A DNA stretch of 64,000 nucleotides from Cyanomargarita calcarea GSE-NOS-MK-12-04C. Lineage in GTDB: Bacteria; Cyanobacteriota; Cyanobacteriia; Cyanobacteriales; Nostocaceae. The notes beneath the pieces were generated by a model that made no database searches, was not told where the DNA came from, and worked only from the letters and a program-made list of their open reading frames with translations. A program made the translations under genes and the position numbers. The stretch is from assembly GCA_019359595.1 (NCBI GenBank), contig JAHHGZ010000018.1, positions 62,001 to 126,000 of the forward strand, given 5' to 3'. This document shows, piece by piece, positions 44,490 through 54,363 of this stretch. Each line of letters begins with the position of its first letter. Position 1 is the first letter of the stretch.

Positions 44490-44622
44490 GATCAACATCT
44501 GCGCTTTAGAGTGCGGATATTTAGCTGTCTGCGTATAGTCTTAACATACTGCTATACCATCTGTCAATAACTTTAATTGTTAAGAAACATTTCAGGTGCC
44601 GGAATTGGAACTAAAGGGAATC

Positions 44623-45267
44623 CTAGCTTGCCAAATCAAAAATCTGTTGCGCGGTGAGGTTTAATTGAGGGAAGGTAGGGGATTTAATTAAGTCATTGCC
44701 TCTAAACATTGTTTTTACATATTCTCCATCAATTAGCTCGTATACAAAGATAGTGGGTTGTTTCGGATAGCCGATAAAATCACGTCCACCCAAGGCGGCA
44801 TAATCAACAATCCAGTACTCAGGAATGCCCATACCTTCATAATCACGAAGTTTATCGTAGTAGTCGTCTTGCCAGTTAGTTGAAACTACTTCGACTATTA
44901 ATTTGACAGAAGTGCATGAGTGAATAATTGACTCAGTTTCCCAGCGTGTCTGGGTACCGATAGTTTCTTTATTTAAAACAATAATATCCGGTTCGTACCC
45001 AGATTTGTCGCGGTACGGTTTAATAATCGATTCTCTGGGTATTGTCCAAATGTCACCTCTACCCATCTCTCTAATGGTTATAAGTATTTTTTCAATAAGA
45101 GAACCCGTTAAATTTGAATGCTTCCCTCTAGGTTTAGGCATCTCAATAATTACTCCATCATGCAATTCGTACCGGAATTCCGAGTTTTCTGGTAGCCATT
45201 CTATAAACTCATCAAAGGTGTATATTTTTGGTTGAGTCTCGTGTGTTTGTGCTTGAGCTTGGGTCAT
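44623..45267 (-). CDS. Uma2/DUF820-family PD-(D/E)XK nuclease-like protein
   Basis: Motifs of the DUF820/Uma2 family are present: EWLPENSEFRYELHDGVIIEMP, GRGDIWTIPRESII, PDIIVLNKE, KLIVEVVSTNWQDDYYDKL and YWIVDYAA, carrying the PD...EVxS core residues of PD-(D/E)XK nucleases. These are numerous in cyanobacteria with an uncertain role, possibly linked to mobile DNA. ATG 45267 is preceded by a perfect GGAGGT, so the ORF start at 45282 is not the true one. The gene is monocistronic. Confidence 0.85.
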   Translation of the reverse strand: MTQAQAQTHETQPKIYTFDEFIEWLPENSEFRYELHDGVIIEMPKPRGKHSNLTGSLIEKILITIREMGRGDIWTIPRESIIKPYRDKSGYEPDIIVLNKETIGTQTRWETESIIHSCTSVKLIVEVVSTNWQDDYYDKLRDYEGMGIPEYWIVDYAALGGRDFIGYPKQPTIFVYELIDGEYVKTMFRGNDLIKSPTFPQLNLTAQQIFDLAS

Positions 45268-45527
45268 AAGTACCACCTCCACATATATTCGACTTTACCA
45301 TTTCTGGCAGGACTGTGCTCAATCGCGTTGTTTTGGCCGGATTGAAAGTAGTTACTTGCAATCCCAGCTTCTCCGTCGCTGGAAACAATGGACACAAAAT
45401 TTGTATGAACTAAAAACCAAGAAATTCCATCAAAACCAAAACCCTAGGACGTTATGTCGGGTATGTGAGAGGACTCCCGTTTGGTAATTTATTATTGGGA
45501 AGTAGCCGCACGAACATAAGACAATCT

Positions 45528-46325
45528 ATGTTAGTTTCTCTGATTGCTGACTATGGTACTGGTGACCCAGCCTTTACTGAGGTAACACAACGATTATTGA
45601 TGACCTTACCCCAGGCGCAAATTCATGTACTCTCGGTGCCACCATTCAGTACACTAGCCACGGGTTTTTGGATTGCACAATTGGGATTAAATCCAGGGCC
45701 AGAAGAACGATTGATATATCACAATTGTGCCCCCCGTCAGGACGATCCAGAAGCTCGACGAGACAATGAAGGCGAGGGGCTAACTTATGCCTTGTTGTCA
45801 CCAAACGTGAAAGTGGTAGGTGTCAATGCTGGATATACGCTGTCGTTCATCAAGCACCACGCCAAAGTCTTAAAAGGGGTGAATGTTTCCCGTTCTGGAT
45901 CGCAATTTCGCTCACGTGATGTGTTCCCGACCGCAGCCACTGCCATTGCTAAGGATGACTTCAGCTTACTGGGTGAGGTCCTGAACATAGAGCAAATTCC
46001 CGATCCTCCGACTTCCCACATTGCCTGGATTGATGGCTATGGCAATATCAAAACCACTATCCCCAGCCATGCCGTTCACTTAAAACCGCAAAGTAAATGT
46101 GTCATCCGTATTGGAAATGTGGTGAGCGACGCTATTTACTCAGATGGTAGTTTCCAGGTTTCACAAGGCACTCTGGCTTTTGCTCCGGGTAGCGCTGGTT
46201 GGACTGCGGCTAATGGTGGAGAACGAATTCGCTGGATGGAACTGTTTTTGCGGGGAGGCAGTGCTTGGGAACGATTCGGTAAACCGCCAGTCAACCAACC
46301 CGTGATTTGCGATCTTGAAACTTAA
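45528..46325 (+). CDS. SAM hydroxide adenosyltransferase (DUF62) family protein
   Basis: This is a relative of SAM-dependent chlorinase/fluorinase; most family members hydrolyse SAM to adenosine and methionine. Features are the start LVSLIADYGTGDPAFTEVTQ (normally DFG.xDxxVG), the SRDVFPTAATAIA segment (family: GRDxFxPAAA), and IDGYGNIKTTI (family: DxFGNxxTN). The match is real but divergent. ATG 45528 (MLVSLIADYG) is at the family start; upstream in-frame sequence from 45465 looks like repeat-derived leader. No halide-specific residues could be judged. Confidence 0.75.
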   Translation: MLVSLIADYGTGDPAFTEVTQRLLMTLPQAQIHVLSVPPFSTLATGFWIAQLGLNPGPEERLIYHNCAPRQDDPEARRDNEGEGLTYALLSPNVKVVGVNAGYTLSFIKHHAKVLKGVNVSRSGSQFRSRDVFPTAATAIAKDDFSLLGEVLNIEQIPDPPTSHIAWIDGYGNIKTTIPSHAVHLKPQSKCVIRIGNVVSDAIYSDGSFQVSQGTLAFAPGSAGWTAANGGERIRWMELFLRGGSAWERFGKPPVNQPVICDLET

Positions 46326-46336
46326 TTATAATGCAC

Positions 46337-46446
46337 TGCGACGTTTTTCGTCTTTGCCCCCTGCCCCCAATTCTGGGGATTTAGGGGACTTGCGACGTTT
46401 TTCGTCTTTGCCCCCTGCCCCCAATTCTGGGGGATTTAGGGGGCTG
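46337..46446. repeat. ~54-bp tandem direct repeat, two copies
   Basis: The unit (GCGACGTTTTTCGTCTTTGC, CCCCTGCCCCCAATTCTGGG, ATTTAGGGG) is repeated twice at 46337-46390 and 46391-46446, with one added base in the second. The arms GACGTTTTTCGTC and CCCCCAATTCTGGGGG are self-complementary. It lies directly after the DUF62 gene and may serve as terminator. Confidence 0.8.
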
Positions 46447-47288
46447 GCGACGGTTTTGCCGCAAAATTTATATATTACCGAATAACCATACGTAATAATA
46501 CGTAAAAAACGTTACACAAGTACGACTGCATTTATATCAATACTCTATTATTTAATTAGAAAGCGCCACTGCATCTATTAGGCACATAAATAATTAGGTA
46601 AAATCCAAAGACTTTATCGTATCTTTATAGAAAGTAATCATTTTTTTTTGATTTTCATACAAATATATCTGTGAATGCTGATAAATTCTAGATATGGGAT
46701 AAGAATCAAACGTCCATAACTTTTGCAAGAATCTAAACTTTTTGTCAAGATGCTTGCAGATTTCCTAATCCTCAGAAAAAAAGCTGATGACTCTTCATCA
46801 GTATATCTTATTGTTTGCAAAATAGTTTGTAATCATTTTTCTGCGTGGACGTTCTTTAGTACTTTATGTAGTGATGGGATTCCTCAATTATCTGGCAATA
46901 GATAACTAACCTGAAATCCTAGATAGCAAGGATTTTAAATCTGGATAGTACATAGTACTAGAACCAATGTACTGATAAGCAATCCAACAAGAGGAGATAT
47001 TTGGTTTGAATAATATTGATTCCGCACAAAACAAAACGGGTTTTATTATTCAACTTAAGTAACACCTCAAATCTCATTTGGAACAAAAGCAAGTTAGAAA
47101 AAATACTTTTCTACGCTATGAAAAGTAGAAAATATTCTTTAGACTGCTTTCGTAAATCTAGTAAATAAACTCATTTCCACTCCCAGTAGCGTTCTTTAAT
47201 GTTTTTGTAGCTCGCTTCATTTTGTGCTGTTATTTATATTTATGTAATCTGACAACAGTCACTTTTAACAAGTTATCAAGGTAGGAAA
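46447..47288. other. long intergenic region upstream of the NRPS locus
   Basis: About 840 bases with no convincing gene; the two ~60-codon ORFs here overlap on opposite strands and lack motifs. A hairpin CTGATGA..TCATCAG lies near 46786-46803, and tandem ACGTAA(T/A) words occur at 46488-46511. AGG at 47281-47284 is the ribosome-binding site of the next gene. The length suggests a regulatory leader for the biosynthetic locus. Confidence 0.45.
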
Positions 47289-47993
47289 ATGCAGCTATAT
47301 ACACCTATTGAAATTGACCAGTTACAACAAGACCTTCAATACTTAGTTGAAGCGATGCAGTGGACCAAAAATTTTGTAGCAAAACCGCACTCTGATTTGG
47401 GAAGGCCAGGCCCTGTATGCCCTTTTGTGCCTCACTCAATCCGGGCAAACAGTATGCAGTTAGCAGTTATTCGTGCTAAAAATGTGGAACCAGAGCAGTT
47501 TGCAGAAAGTGTTGCACGCTACCGAGACATATTTCTTGAGACAGGGCCACTAGAGGGAGTGGATGCCATCAGGAAAACATTATTACTTATTGTACCTGAT
47601 ATAGATATAGTGGATGCTCATATAGTCATTGATGGAACTCAAAAAAGACTTAAATCTTTTTTTGTTGAGTCAGGACTGATGTTAGGAGAATTTCACAAAC
47701 ATAATCAAGTTCCTGGTGCGCACAATTCAAATTTCCGTCCATTTCAAAGTTCGATTCCCATGTTTGCTATCCGCTATATGTTTGAATCGGATGTTGTTTT
47801 TCTAATGGATGAAGACCCTCACTTACGTATTAAGTATCTCCAAGCTTACTTGCACCATATGGAATTTGTGTATTCACAGCAATTTAAGCAAAGAATTAAA
47901 GACCAAAGTCGGATAAGAAAAGCTGAAGAAGAATTGGAGTTAGCAAGGCAACAGATAGCAAAAGAACAAATGCTTCATTCCGTTCATGCATGA
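47289..47993 (+). CDS. DUF6875-type protein upstream of the NRPS
   Basis: The 234-residue protein has the conserved block GRPGPVCPFVPHSIRANSMQ and later DIDIVDAHIVIDGTQKRLKS, GLMLGEFHKHNQVPGAHNSN and SIPMFAIRYMFESDVVFLMD. I place it in the DUF6875 group, which is often found beside nonribosomal peptide genes, though that assignment is from memory of the pattern. The role is unknown; invariant Cys and His residues could bind metal. It ends in a charged helix (AEEELELARQQIAKEQM). It is 156 bases before the NRPS gene on the same strand. Confidence 0.7.
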   Translation: MQLYTPIEIDQLQQDLQYLVEAMQWTKNFVAKPHSDLGRPGPVCPFVPHSIRANSMQLAVIRAKNVEPEQFAESVARYRDIFLETGPLEGVDAIRKTLLLIVPDIDIVDAHIVIDGTQKRLKSFFVESGLMLGEFHKHNQVPGAHNSNFRPFQSSIPMFAIRYMFESDVVFLMDEDPHLRIKYLQAYLHHMEFVYSQQFKQRIKDQSRIRKAEEELELARQQIAKEQMLHSVHA

Positions 47994-48149
47994 GCAAATA
48001 TTCCGATTAATTTTGTTATAAAAGTAATCAACAATCGTTTTTTTACTTGGTAGCAATTGCATACTAATCCCTTACTACGACTTAATTTTACGTAATGAAT
48101 ACCTCAAATTAAGTGAACTAACCAATTAACTAGATTGAGACTCACATCT

Positions 48150-51100
48150 ATGAAAATAAACAACAATTTATACATCAAGCCAGATTTGGCGATAAAACCA
48201 TTAAGTAAGATTAATTACAGACAAACATTTGATATCAAGGATTTATGTATACATCAGATATTTGAGCAGCAAGTAGAGAAGACACCAGACGCTATAGCTG
48301 TGGTGTTTGAGGAGCGGCAATTTACTTATCAACAGCTAAATTGCCATGCCAATCAATTAGCCCACCACTTGCGTACCTTGGGAGTAGGACCAGAGGTGTT
48401 GGTGGGAATTTGTATGGAGCGTTCCCTGGAGATGGTCGTGGGATTGTTGGGAATTCTGAAAGCTGGAGGGGCTTATGTGCCGTTAGATCCGGCATATCCC
48501 CTAGAACGGTTAGCCTTCGTCCTAGAGGACACTCAAACACCTGTAATCCTGACTGTAGAGCAATTGGTCAAGAAGATACCAGAACATGGAGCGCAAGTAG
48601 TTTGTCTGGACTCTGATTGGGAAGCGATAACTGAAAAGAGCGAAGAGAATCCAGTCTGTGAGACAACACCAGAAAACCTGATCTATGTAATTTACACTTC
48701 TGGTTCTACAGGAAAGCCCAAGGGTGTGATGATTCCTCATCTTGGGATCTCGAATATGTTAGAGTGGCGGCAAGCAACGTTTGAAATAAACGAACGAGAC
48801 AAAGTATTACAAACCTTTTCTTTCTGTTTTGACCCCTCAGTTTGGCAGATATTCTGGCCCTTGTGCTTCGGGGCACAATTAATTATGGCTCGTCCTGGTG
48901 GACATCAGGACAGTGCTTATCTGGTTAAAACAATTGCCGAACAGCAGATAACCATCGTCGGCTTCGTACCTTCGATAATCCGTGTTTTAGTAGAAGAGAA
49001 AGGAATCGAGAACTGTCAATCTCTCAGGCACGTTACCTCGGGAGGTGAAGCTTTATCAATAGAACTCGCAGAAAGCTTCCTGAACTGCCTGAATTTGGAT
49101 AATATATTACTCAATTGCTATGGACCGACAGAAGCTTCCATTGATGTCACCTACTGGACTTGTGAGCGTGGAACTGATTACATATTTTCGCCCATTGGTC
49201 AACCTACTACTAATGTAGAGATTTATATATTAGATGAGGATTTGCAGCCTGTGCCTATGGGTGAGATTGGAGAATTGCACATTGGCGGACTTGGTTTAGC
49301 TAGGGGTTATCTCAATCGTCCTGATTTAACCAAAGAGAAGTTTATTCCCAACCCCCTTACCGATTTGGGATTAGAGGATTCAGAATCTAGCGATCGCCTA
49401 GCCTCTACGGAGAATCGCGCACAATACAAATATCTTAATCCACAATCGAAAATCTATAGACATCCAAAATCGAATTGCTTATACAAAACCGGAGACTTAG
49501 GACGCTACTTACCAGATGGAAATATCGAGTTTTTGGGTCGGATTGACCACCAGGTAAAAATTCGTGGCTTCCGGATTGAGTTGGGAGAAATTGAAGCCAT
49601 ACTCAGTCAACATCCAGGACTGCAACAGTCTCTAGTCATGGCGAGAGAGGATGTTCCTGGTGACAAGCGGCTTGTGGCCTATGTTGTTGGCCATCTTGAG
49701 CAAATCCCCAGTCAAGATGAATTGCGCCATTTCTTGCTACTGGAGTTACCCGAATACATGGTACCTGCGGCCTTTGTATTCATGGACGCTATGCCATTAA
49801 ACCCCAATGGTAAAGTGGACAGACGGGCATTACCAGCACCAGATTCATCCAGTTTCAGTCGGTCAACCAGCTTTATCGCACCCAGCACTCCCAAAGAAGA
49901 AATCTTAGCCGCTATCTGGGAACAAGTTCTCGGTCTGGAACAAATAGGTGTGGAAGATAACTTCTTTGAATTAGGGGGACATTCTCTGCTCGCAACTCAA
50001 GTTGTTTCTCGGGTTCGTCAAACCTTATCTATAGAAGTCACCCTGGGTTTACTGTTTGAGAAACCAACGATCGCTAGTTTTGCAAGAGCGATCGCCGAAC
50101 TCCCAACTAATACAAATGTATCAAAATCCCAACCAATTTCCCAATCCGCCAATCGGGACTCAGGACTTTCCTTTGCCCAACAGAGAATGTGGTTGTTGGA
50201 GCAGATAGACCCAAATAGCGCAGCTTATTTAGTTCCCACAACGCAACGCTTAACAGGTAAGCTCAATGTTGGAGTATTGCAACAGTCATTGGATGCGATC
50301 GTTGCTCGTCATGAAGCACTGCGAACCAATTTTTTCACATCATCTGATGGCAACCCCATACAGGTAATTGGGGAACCGAGGTCAGTTGAACTAAAAATAA
50401 TTGAATCGACTGGCAGTCAAGAGGAGGAAGTACAACGTCTCTTAAATCTTGAGGCACACCGTCCCTTCAACTTGGCCTCTGATTTGATGCTGCGAGCGAC
50501 CTTGTTAGAAATAGAGCCGAACGAGCATATACTGCTGTTGGTCATGCACCACATCGCTTCTGATGGGTGGTCAATAGGCATCTTATGGGAACAGTTAGCA
50601 GCAATCTACGAAGCTTTATTAAACAACAACCCTCCAGACTTGACAAAATTGCCCATCCAGTATGCCGACTTTGCTGCTTGGCAAAACCAATGGTTATCCG
50701 AGGGAGTAATTGATACTCAGTTAGATTACTGGAAAAACCAATTAAAGGGTGCTACACCTCTAGAATTACCCACTGACCAACCGCGTCCAGCAGTTCAGAA
50801 CCACCAAGGGGCATACCAATCTTTAGTCCTACCAAAGCAACTCACTGTAGACCTCAAAGCACTCTCAAGAAGGTCAGACAGTACCTTGTTCATGACCTTA
50901 TTAACGGCATTCAAGATATTACTTTACCGCTATACAGCCCAGGAAGATATCGTTGTCGGGACTCCAATCGCCGGTCGCAACCAAACTGAGACAGAGGATT
51001 TGATTGGCTGTTTCATTAATACCCTTGCCCTACGGACTGACGTTGGGGGTAACCCAACTTTCTTGGAATTACTCAGTCGGGTGCGGAAAGTAGCTTTGAA

Positions 51101-54100
51101 TGCCTATGCCCATCAAGACATACCCTTCGAGAAGGTAATCGAGGAACTACATCCCCAACGCAACCTCAGCCGAAGTCCAGTGTTTGATGTGATGTTCAAC
51201 TTCATCAACACTCCCCAGACAACTTTAGAATTTCCTGGATTGACCCTCACTCCCGTAGAACTGAACGAACCAGAGTCAATATTCTCCATGACTTTGTATC
51301 TGGAAGAACATCTAGGTGATGTGAGTTTGCAAATAGTATATCAGCGGGCTATATTTTCTGCTGCTCGCATGACTAGCCTTCTAAATCAATTCCAGTATTT
51401 GCTCAACCAGATTGTAGCTACTCCCGATCGCCCAATCAGTTCATATTCTCTCGTCACTCCAGAATCCCAAACTTTGCTTCCCGATCCGAGTGCAGTGTTG
51501 CTTGAACCAGAGTACGAACTAGTGACTGCAATGTTCACCGCACAGGCAAACCGCACCCCAGAACATCCAGCAGTCAGCCAAGGCTCTAGCTCTTGGAATT
51601 ACAGCGAATTGTCAAAAAGCGCTCATCAGCTAGCACGGGTTTTACTGAGTCATGGAGTCAAACAGGGTGAAGTAGTAGCGGTATTTGGACAGCGAAGCTT
51701 TGGGGCGATCGCTGCTATGATGGGCGTACTCCTGAGTGGAGGTGTGTTACTAAATATCGATCCCAAGCTTCCAGTTCATCGACAGCAGGTGATGCTCCAG
51801 GAAGCTAAAGCCAAGTGCCTATTACATATAGACAGCGAATCGCTACAAAAACCCAAATGGGAGTACCTGGATATCATCAGCGTCGATCCAGACACTGGAG
51901 TTAGTCTATATATAGATAATGAATCCCTACACCTACCGAAACTGTCTGGTGACGATGCCGCTTATATTTTCTTTACTTCCGGCACCACTGGTGTTCCGAA
52001 AGGGGTGTTGGGCTGTCACAAAGGAATGGGGCATTTCCTCACCTGGCAGCGTCAGACTTTTGAAGTTGGTCAAAAAGACCGCAGTGCCCAATTGACCGGG
52101 TTTTCCTTTGATGTCATTCTCAGAGATGTATTCTTACCTTTGACTAGTGGAGCAACTCTCTGTCTGCCAAAAGAAGGAGATGAATTAGAACCAGCCCGAA
52201 TTCTCCAGTGGTTGGAACAGGAGCAAATATCTTTAATCCACACAGTCCCATCCTTAGCACAGTCATGGTTAGTCAATGTGCCACCCGATGTTTCTTTAAA
52301 TGCCTTAAGATGTGTTTTCTTGGCCGGAGAACCCCTCAAAGATACACTCATCCGTCAGTGGCGCAAAATATTTCCACAATCTGGCGAAATTGTCAATCTC
52401 TACGGACCAACAGAGACGACGATGGCCAAGTGCTATTACCGGGTAACTCCTGAAACTGTACAAAAAGTACAGCCGATTGGTTCCTCACTTCCAGAAACCC
52501 AGGCACTAGTTTTTGCGGAAAACAACCAACTGTGCGGCATCGGTGAACCAGGGCAGATTGTCATTCGCACGCCATTCCGAAGCTTAGGCTATATCAATAC
52601 CTCAATATCAGATAGTTCTCGTTTTGTCAAGAACCCCAACCGCAACGACGAACAAGACTTACTTTACTACACAGGCGATCGCGGACGTTATCGGCCAGAC
52701 GGCTCTCTAGAAATTCTGGGTCGCATGGATCGCCAAGTTAAGATCCGGGGGGTAAGGATTGAACTTGGAGAGATTGAAACGGTATTGGGCGAACACCCCT
52801 TAGTCCGATCCGTAGTCGCCATTGCCCGTGAAGACCAGCCGGGTGACCAACGCTTAGTAGCATATATCGTCCCACAAGAGGAAGTTACGATTAATGAACT
52901 GCGGCGCTTCCTCAACCAAAAGCTGCCCACATACATGATTCCCTCAGCGTTTGTGATGCTAGACGGTTTACCTTTAACTCCCAACGGTAAAGTAGATCGA
53001 CAAGCTCTACCAGTGCCAGATCAAAGGCAAGAGGTGGAAGAAAGTTTTGTTGCTCCTCAAAATGAGTTAGAACATAAATTAACCAAAATTTGGGAAGAAG
53101 TTTTAGGTTTACAAGCAATTGGTGTCAGAGATAACTTCTTTGAATTGGGAGGACACTCCTTGCTTGCAGTCAAACTATTTTGGCAAATTCAGAAGTCATT
53201 CGGAATAAATCTACCTCTAGCAACCCTTTTCCAATCAGGAACAGTGGAGGCTTTAGCCAGTATTATCCGTGAAGAACAAAATTTAGCACTAGTCAATCAG
53301 AAGAAACAGTCTGCATCTTGGTCATCATTAGTGCCAATTCAGCCCAAAGGTGACAAACCACCATTCTTTTGCATCCATGCAATGGGGGGCAACGTCTTAT
53401 CCTACTATGAGTTGTCACGTCATCTGGGCGATAAACAACCATTTTACGGATTACAATCACAAGGGTTGGATGGACAGATTCCTAACAGCGTACTGGAAGA
53501 CATGGCATCTCACTATCTAAAAGAGATCCAAACCGTGCAACCGAAAGGCCCTTATTTACTTGGAGGGCACTCATTTGGGGGTTTAGTGGCATATGAGATA
53601 GCCCAGCAACTATACAAGCAAGGAGAGCAAGTTGATTTGCTAGTCTTGTTTGATACCCCTGTTCCAGGCGTTGAACTGCGATTACCATTGTTACAGCGAG
53701 TGCCTATTCATTTAAAGAAACTTTTCCAACAAGGCCCTTCCTATTTCGGCAAAAAGATAAAAGGCTGGTTACCGTGGCTGACACTGATGCTGAAAAACAA
53801 ACTGAAAATTGCATCTGGTAAACCGATAGAGGATATCGAAGCTTTATTACCTCACGACATCGTTCGTTTAGCCAACCATGAGGCAAGAGATAAATATGTC
53901 ATCCAACCTTATCCAGGAAAATTAACCATCTTGGGAGTTTCAGGAGATATGCGCGAATCAGATGACGGCTACCCCGGCATAGGATATAAACTAGATCCTA
54001 ATTACGGTTGGACAGATAATTTGGTCAAAGGAGGATTCTCCGTCCAAATTGTTCCAGGCAATCACGTTTCCATGCTCACAGAACCTCATGTACAGGTGCT

Positions 54101-54143
54101 GGCAGAGAAATTAAAGCTTTGTTTGGAACAGGCCTATAGATAA
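48150..54143 (+). CDS. bimodular NRPS: A-PCP-C-A-PCP-TE
   Basis: The ~1997-residue synthetase would make a dipeptide-type product. Residue positions are from ATG 48150. A1 (core YTSGSTGKPKG at ~181; specificity residues by eye D,P,W,G,T,G,C,I,D,K), PCP1 with Ser ~610 in FFELGGHSLL, C with HHIASDG at ~798 (LCL-type), A2 (FTSGTTGVPKG at ~1275; residues D,V,R,H,F,A,L,M,A,K), PCP2 with Ser ~1669, TE with GGHSFGG at ~1807 and the late GNHVSML His. A1 carries an in-frame repeat insertion between A6 and A7. There is no initiating C, so A1 loads the first residue; no MT or E domain. The substrates are not assigned. TTG 48135 would add five residues. Confidence 0.93.
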   Translation: MKINNNLYIKPDLAIKPLSKINYRQTFDIKDLCIHQIFEQQVEKTPDAIAVVFEERQFTYQQLNCHANQLAHHLRTLGVGPEVLVGICMERSLEMVVGLLGILKAGGAYVPLDPAYPLERLAFVLEDTQTPVILTVEQLVKKIPEHGAQVVCLDSDWEAITEKSEENPVCETTPENLIYVIYTSGSTGKPKGVMIPHLGISNMLEWRQATFEINERDKVLQTFSFCFDPSVWQIFWPLCFGAQLIMARPGGHQDSAYLVKTIAEQQITIVGFVPSIIRVLVEEKGIENCQSLRHVTSGGEALSIELAESFLNCLNLDNILLNCYGPTEASIDVTYWTCERGTDYIFSPIGQPTTNVEIYILDEDLQPVPMGEIGELHIGGLGLARGYLNRPDLTKEKFIPNPLTDLGLEDSESSDRLASTENRAQYKYLNPQSKIYRHPKSNCLYKTGDLGRYLPDGNIEFLGRIDHQVKIRGFRIELGEIEAILSQHPGLQQSLVMAREDVPGDKRLVAYVVGHLEQIPSQDELRHFLLLELPEYMVPAAFVFMDAMPLNPNGKVDRRALPAPDSSSFSRSTSFIAPSTPKEEILAAIWEQVLGLEQIGVEDNFFELGGHSLLATQVVSRVRQTLSIEVTLGLLFEKPTIASFARAIAELPTNTNVSKSQPISQSANRDSGLSFAQQRMWLLEQIDPNSAAYLVPTTQRLTGKLNVGVLQQSLDAIVARHEALRTNFFTSSDGNPIQVIGEPRSVELKIIESTGSQEEEVQRLLNLEAHRPFNLASDLMLRATLLEIEPNEHILLLVMHHIASDGWSIGILWEQLAAIYEALLNNNPPDLTKLPIQYADFAAWQNQWLSEGVIDTQLDYWKNQLKGATPLELPTDQPRPAVQNHQGAYQSLVLPKQLTVDLKALSRRSDSTLFMTLLTAFKILLYRYTAQEDIVVGTPIAGRNQTETEDLIGCFINTLALRTDVGGNPTFLELLSRVRKVALNAYAHQDIPFEKVIEELHPQRNLSRSPVFDVMFNFINTPQTTLEFPGLTLTPVELNEPESIFSMTLYLEEHLGDVSLQIVYQRAIFSAARMTSLLNQFQYLLNQIVATPDRPISSYSLVTPESQTLLPDPSAVLLEPEYELVTAMFTAQANRTPEHPAVSQGSSSWNYSELSKSAHQLARVLLSHGVKQGEVVAVFGQRSFGAIAAMMGVLLSGGVLLNIDPKLPVHRQQVMLQEAKAKCLLHIDSESLQKPKWEYLDIISVDPDTGVSLYIDNESLHLPKLSGDDAAYIFFTSGTTGVPKGVLGCHKGMGHFLTWQRQTFEVGQKDRSAQLTGFSFDVILRDVFLPLTSGATLCLPKEGDELEPARILQWLEQEQISLIHTVPSLAQSWLVNVPPDVSLNALRCVFLAGEPLKDTLIRQWRKIFPQSGEIVNLYGPTETTMAKCYYRVTPETVQKVQPIGSSLPETQALVFAENNQLCGIGEPGQIVIRTPFRSLGYINTSISDSSRFVKNPNRNDEQDLLYYTGDRGRYRPDGSLEILGRMDRQVKIRGVRIELGEIETVLGEHPLVRSVVAIAREDQPGDQRLVAYIVPQEEVTINELRRFLNQKLPTYMIPSAFVMLDGLPLTPNGKVDRQALPVPDQRQEVEESFVAPQNELEHKLTKIWEEVLGLQAIGVRDNFFELGGHSLLAVKLFWQIQKSFGINLPLATLFQSGTVEALASIIREEQNLALVNQKKQSASWSSLVPIQPKGDKPPFFCIHAMGGNVLSYYELSRHLGDKQPFYGLQSQGLDGQIPNSVLEDMASHYLKEIQTVQPKGPYLLGGHSFGGLVAYEIAQQLYKQGEQVDLLVLFDTPVPGVELRLPLLQRVPIHLKKLFQQGPSYFGKKIKGWLPWLTLMLKNKLKIASGKPIEDIEALLPHDIVRLANHEARDKYVIQPYPGKLTILGVSGDMRESDDGYPGIGYKLDPNYGWTDNLVKGGFSVQIVPGNHVSMLTEPHVQVLAEKLKLCLEQAYR

Positions 54144-54148
54144 GGAAC

Positions 54149-54178
54149 GTAGGGACAATTCATGTGGCTTGTCCCTAC
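54149..54178. terminator. hairpin after the NRPS gene
   Basis: GTAGGGACAA pairs with TTGTCCCTAC (10-bp stem), a common Nostoc-type palindromic repeat acting as a possible terminator. It is followed at 54184-54253 by repeats (ACTTACACAAAAACTCTT; GCGTCCTTCGCGTCTTCG; TTCTT run). Confidence 0.6.
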
Positions 54179-54363
54179 AACCACGACTTACACAAAAACT
54201 CTTCTTTCTTTCTTTCTTTCTTTGCGTCCTTCGCGTCTTCGCGGTTAAATAAAAAAAAGCTACTTACCTTACCGACACCCTCCGGGTACAGAAATTATAT
54301 ACAAATAACATTGAAGCATAAACCTTAGTATACTGAAAGGTTGGACTAGCAAAGCCGAAAAAA

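Noticed and set aside
46638-46905. Overlapping ~60-codon ORFs on both strands before the NRPS locus
   Set aside because: Low-complexity AT-rich sequence without motif or ribosome-binding site.
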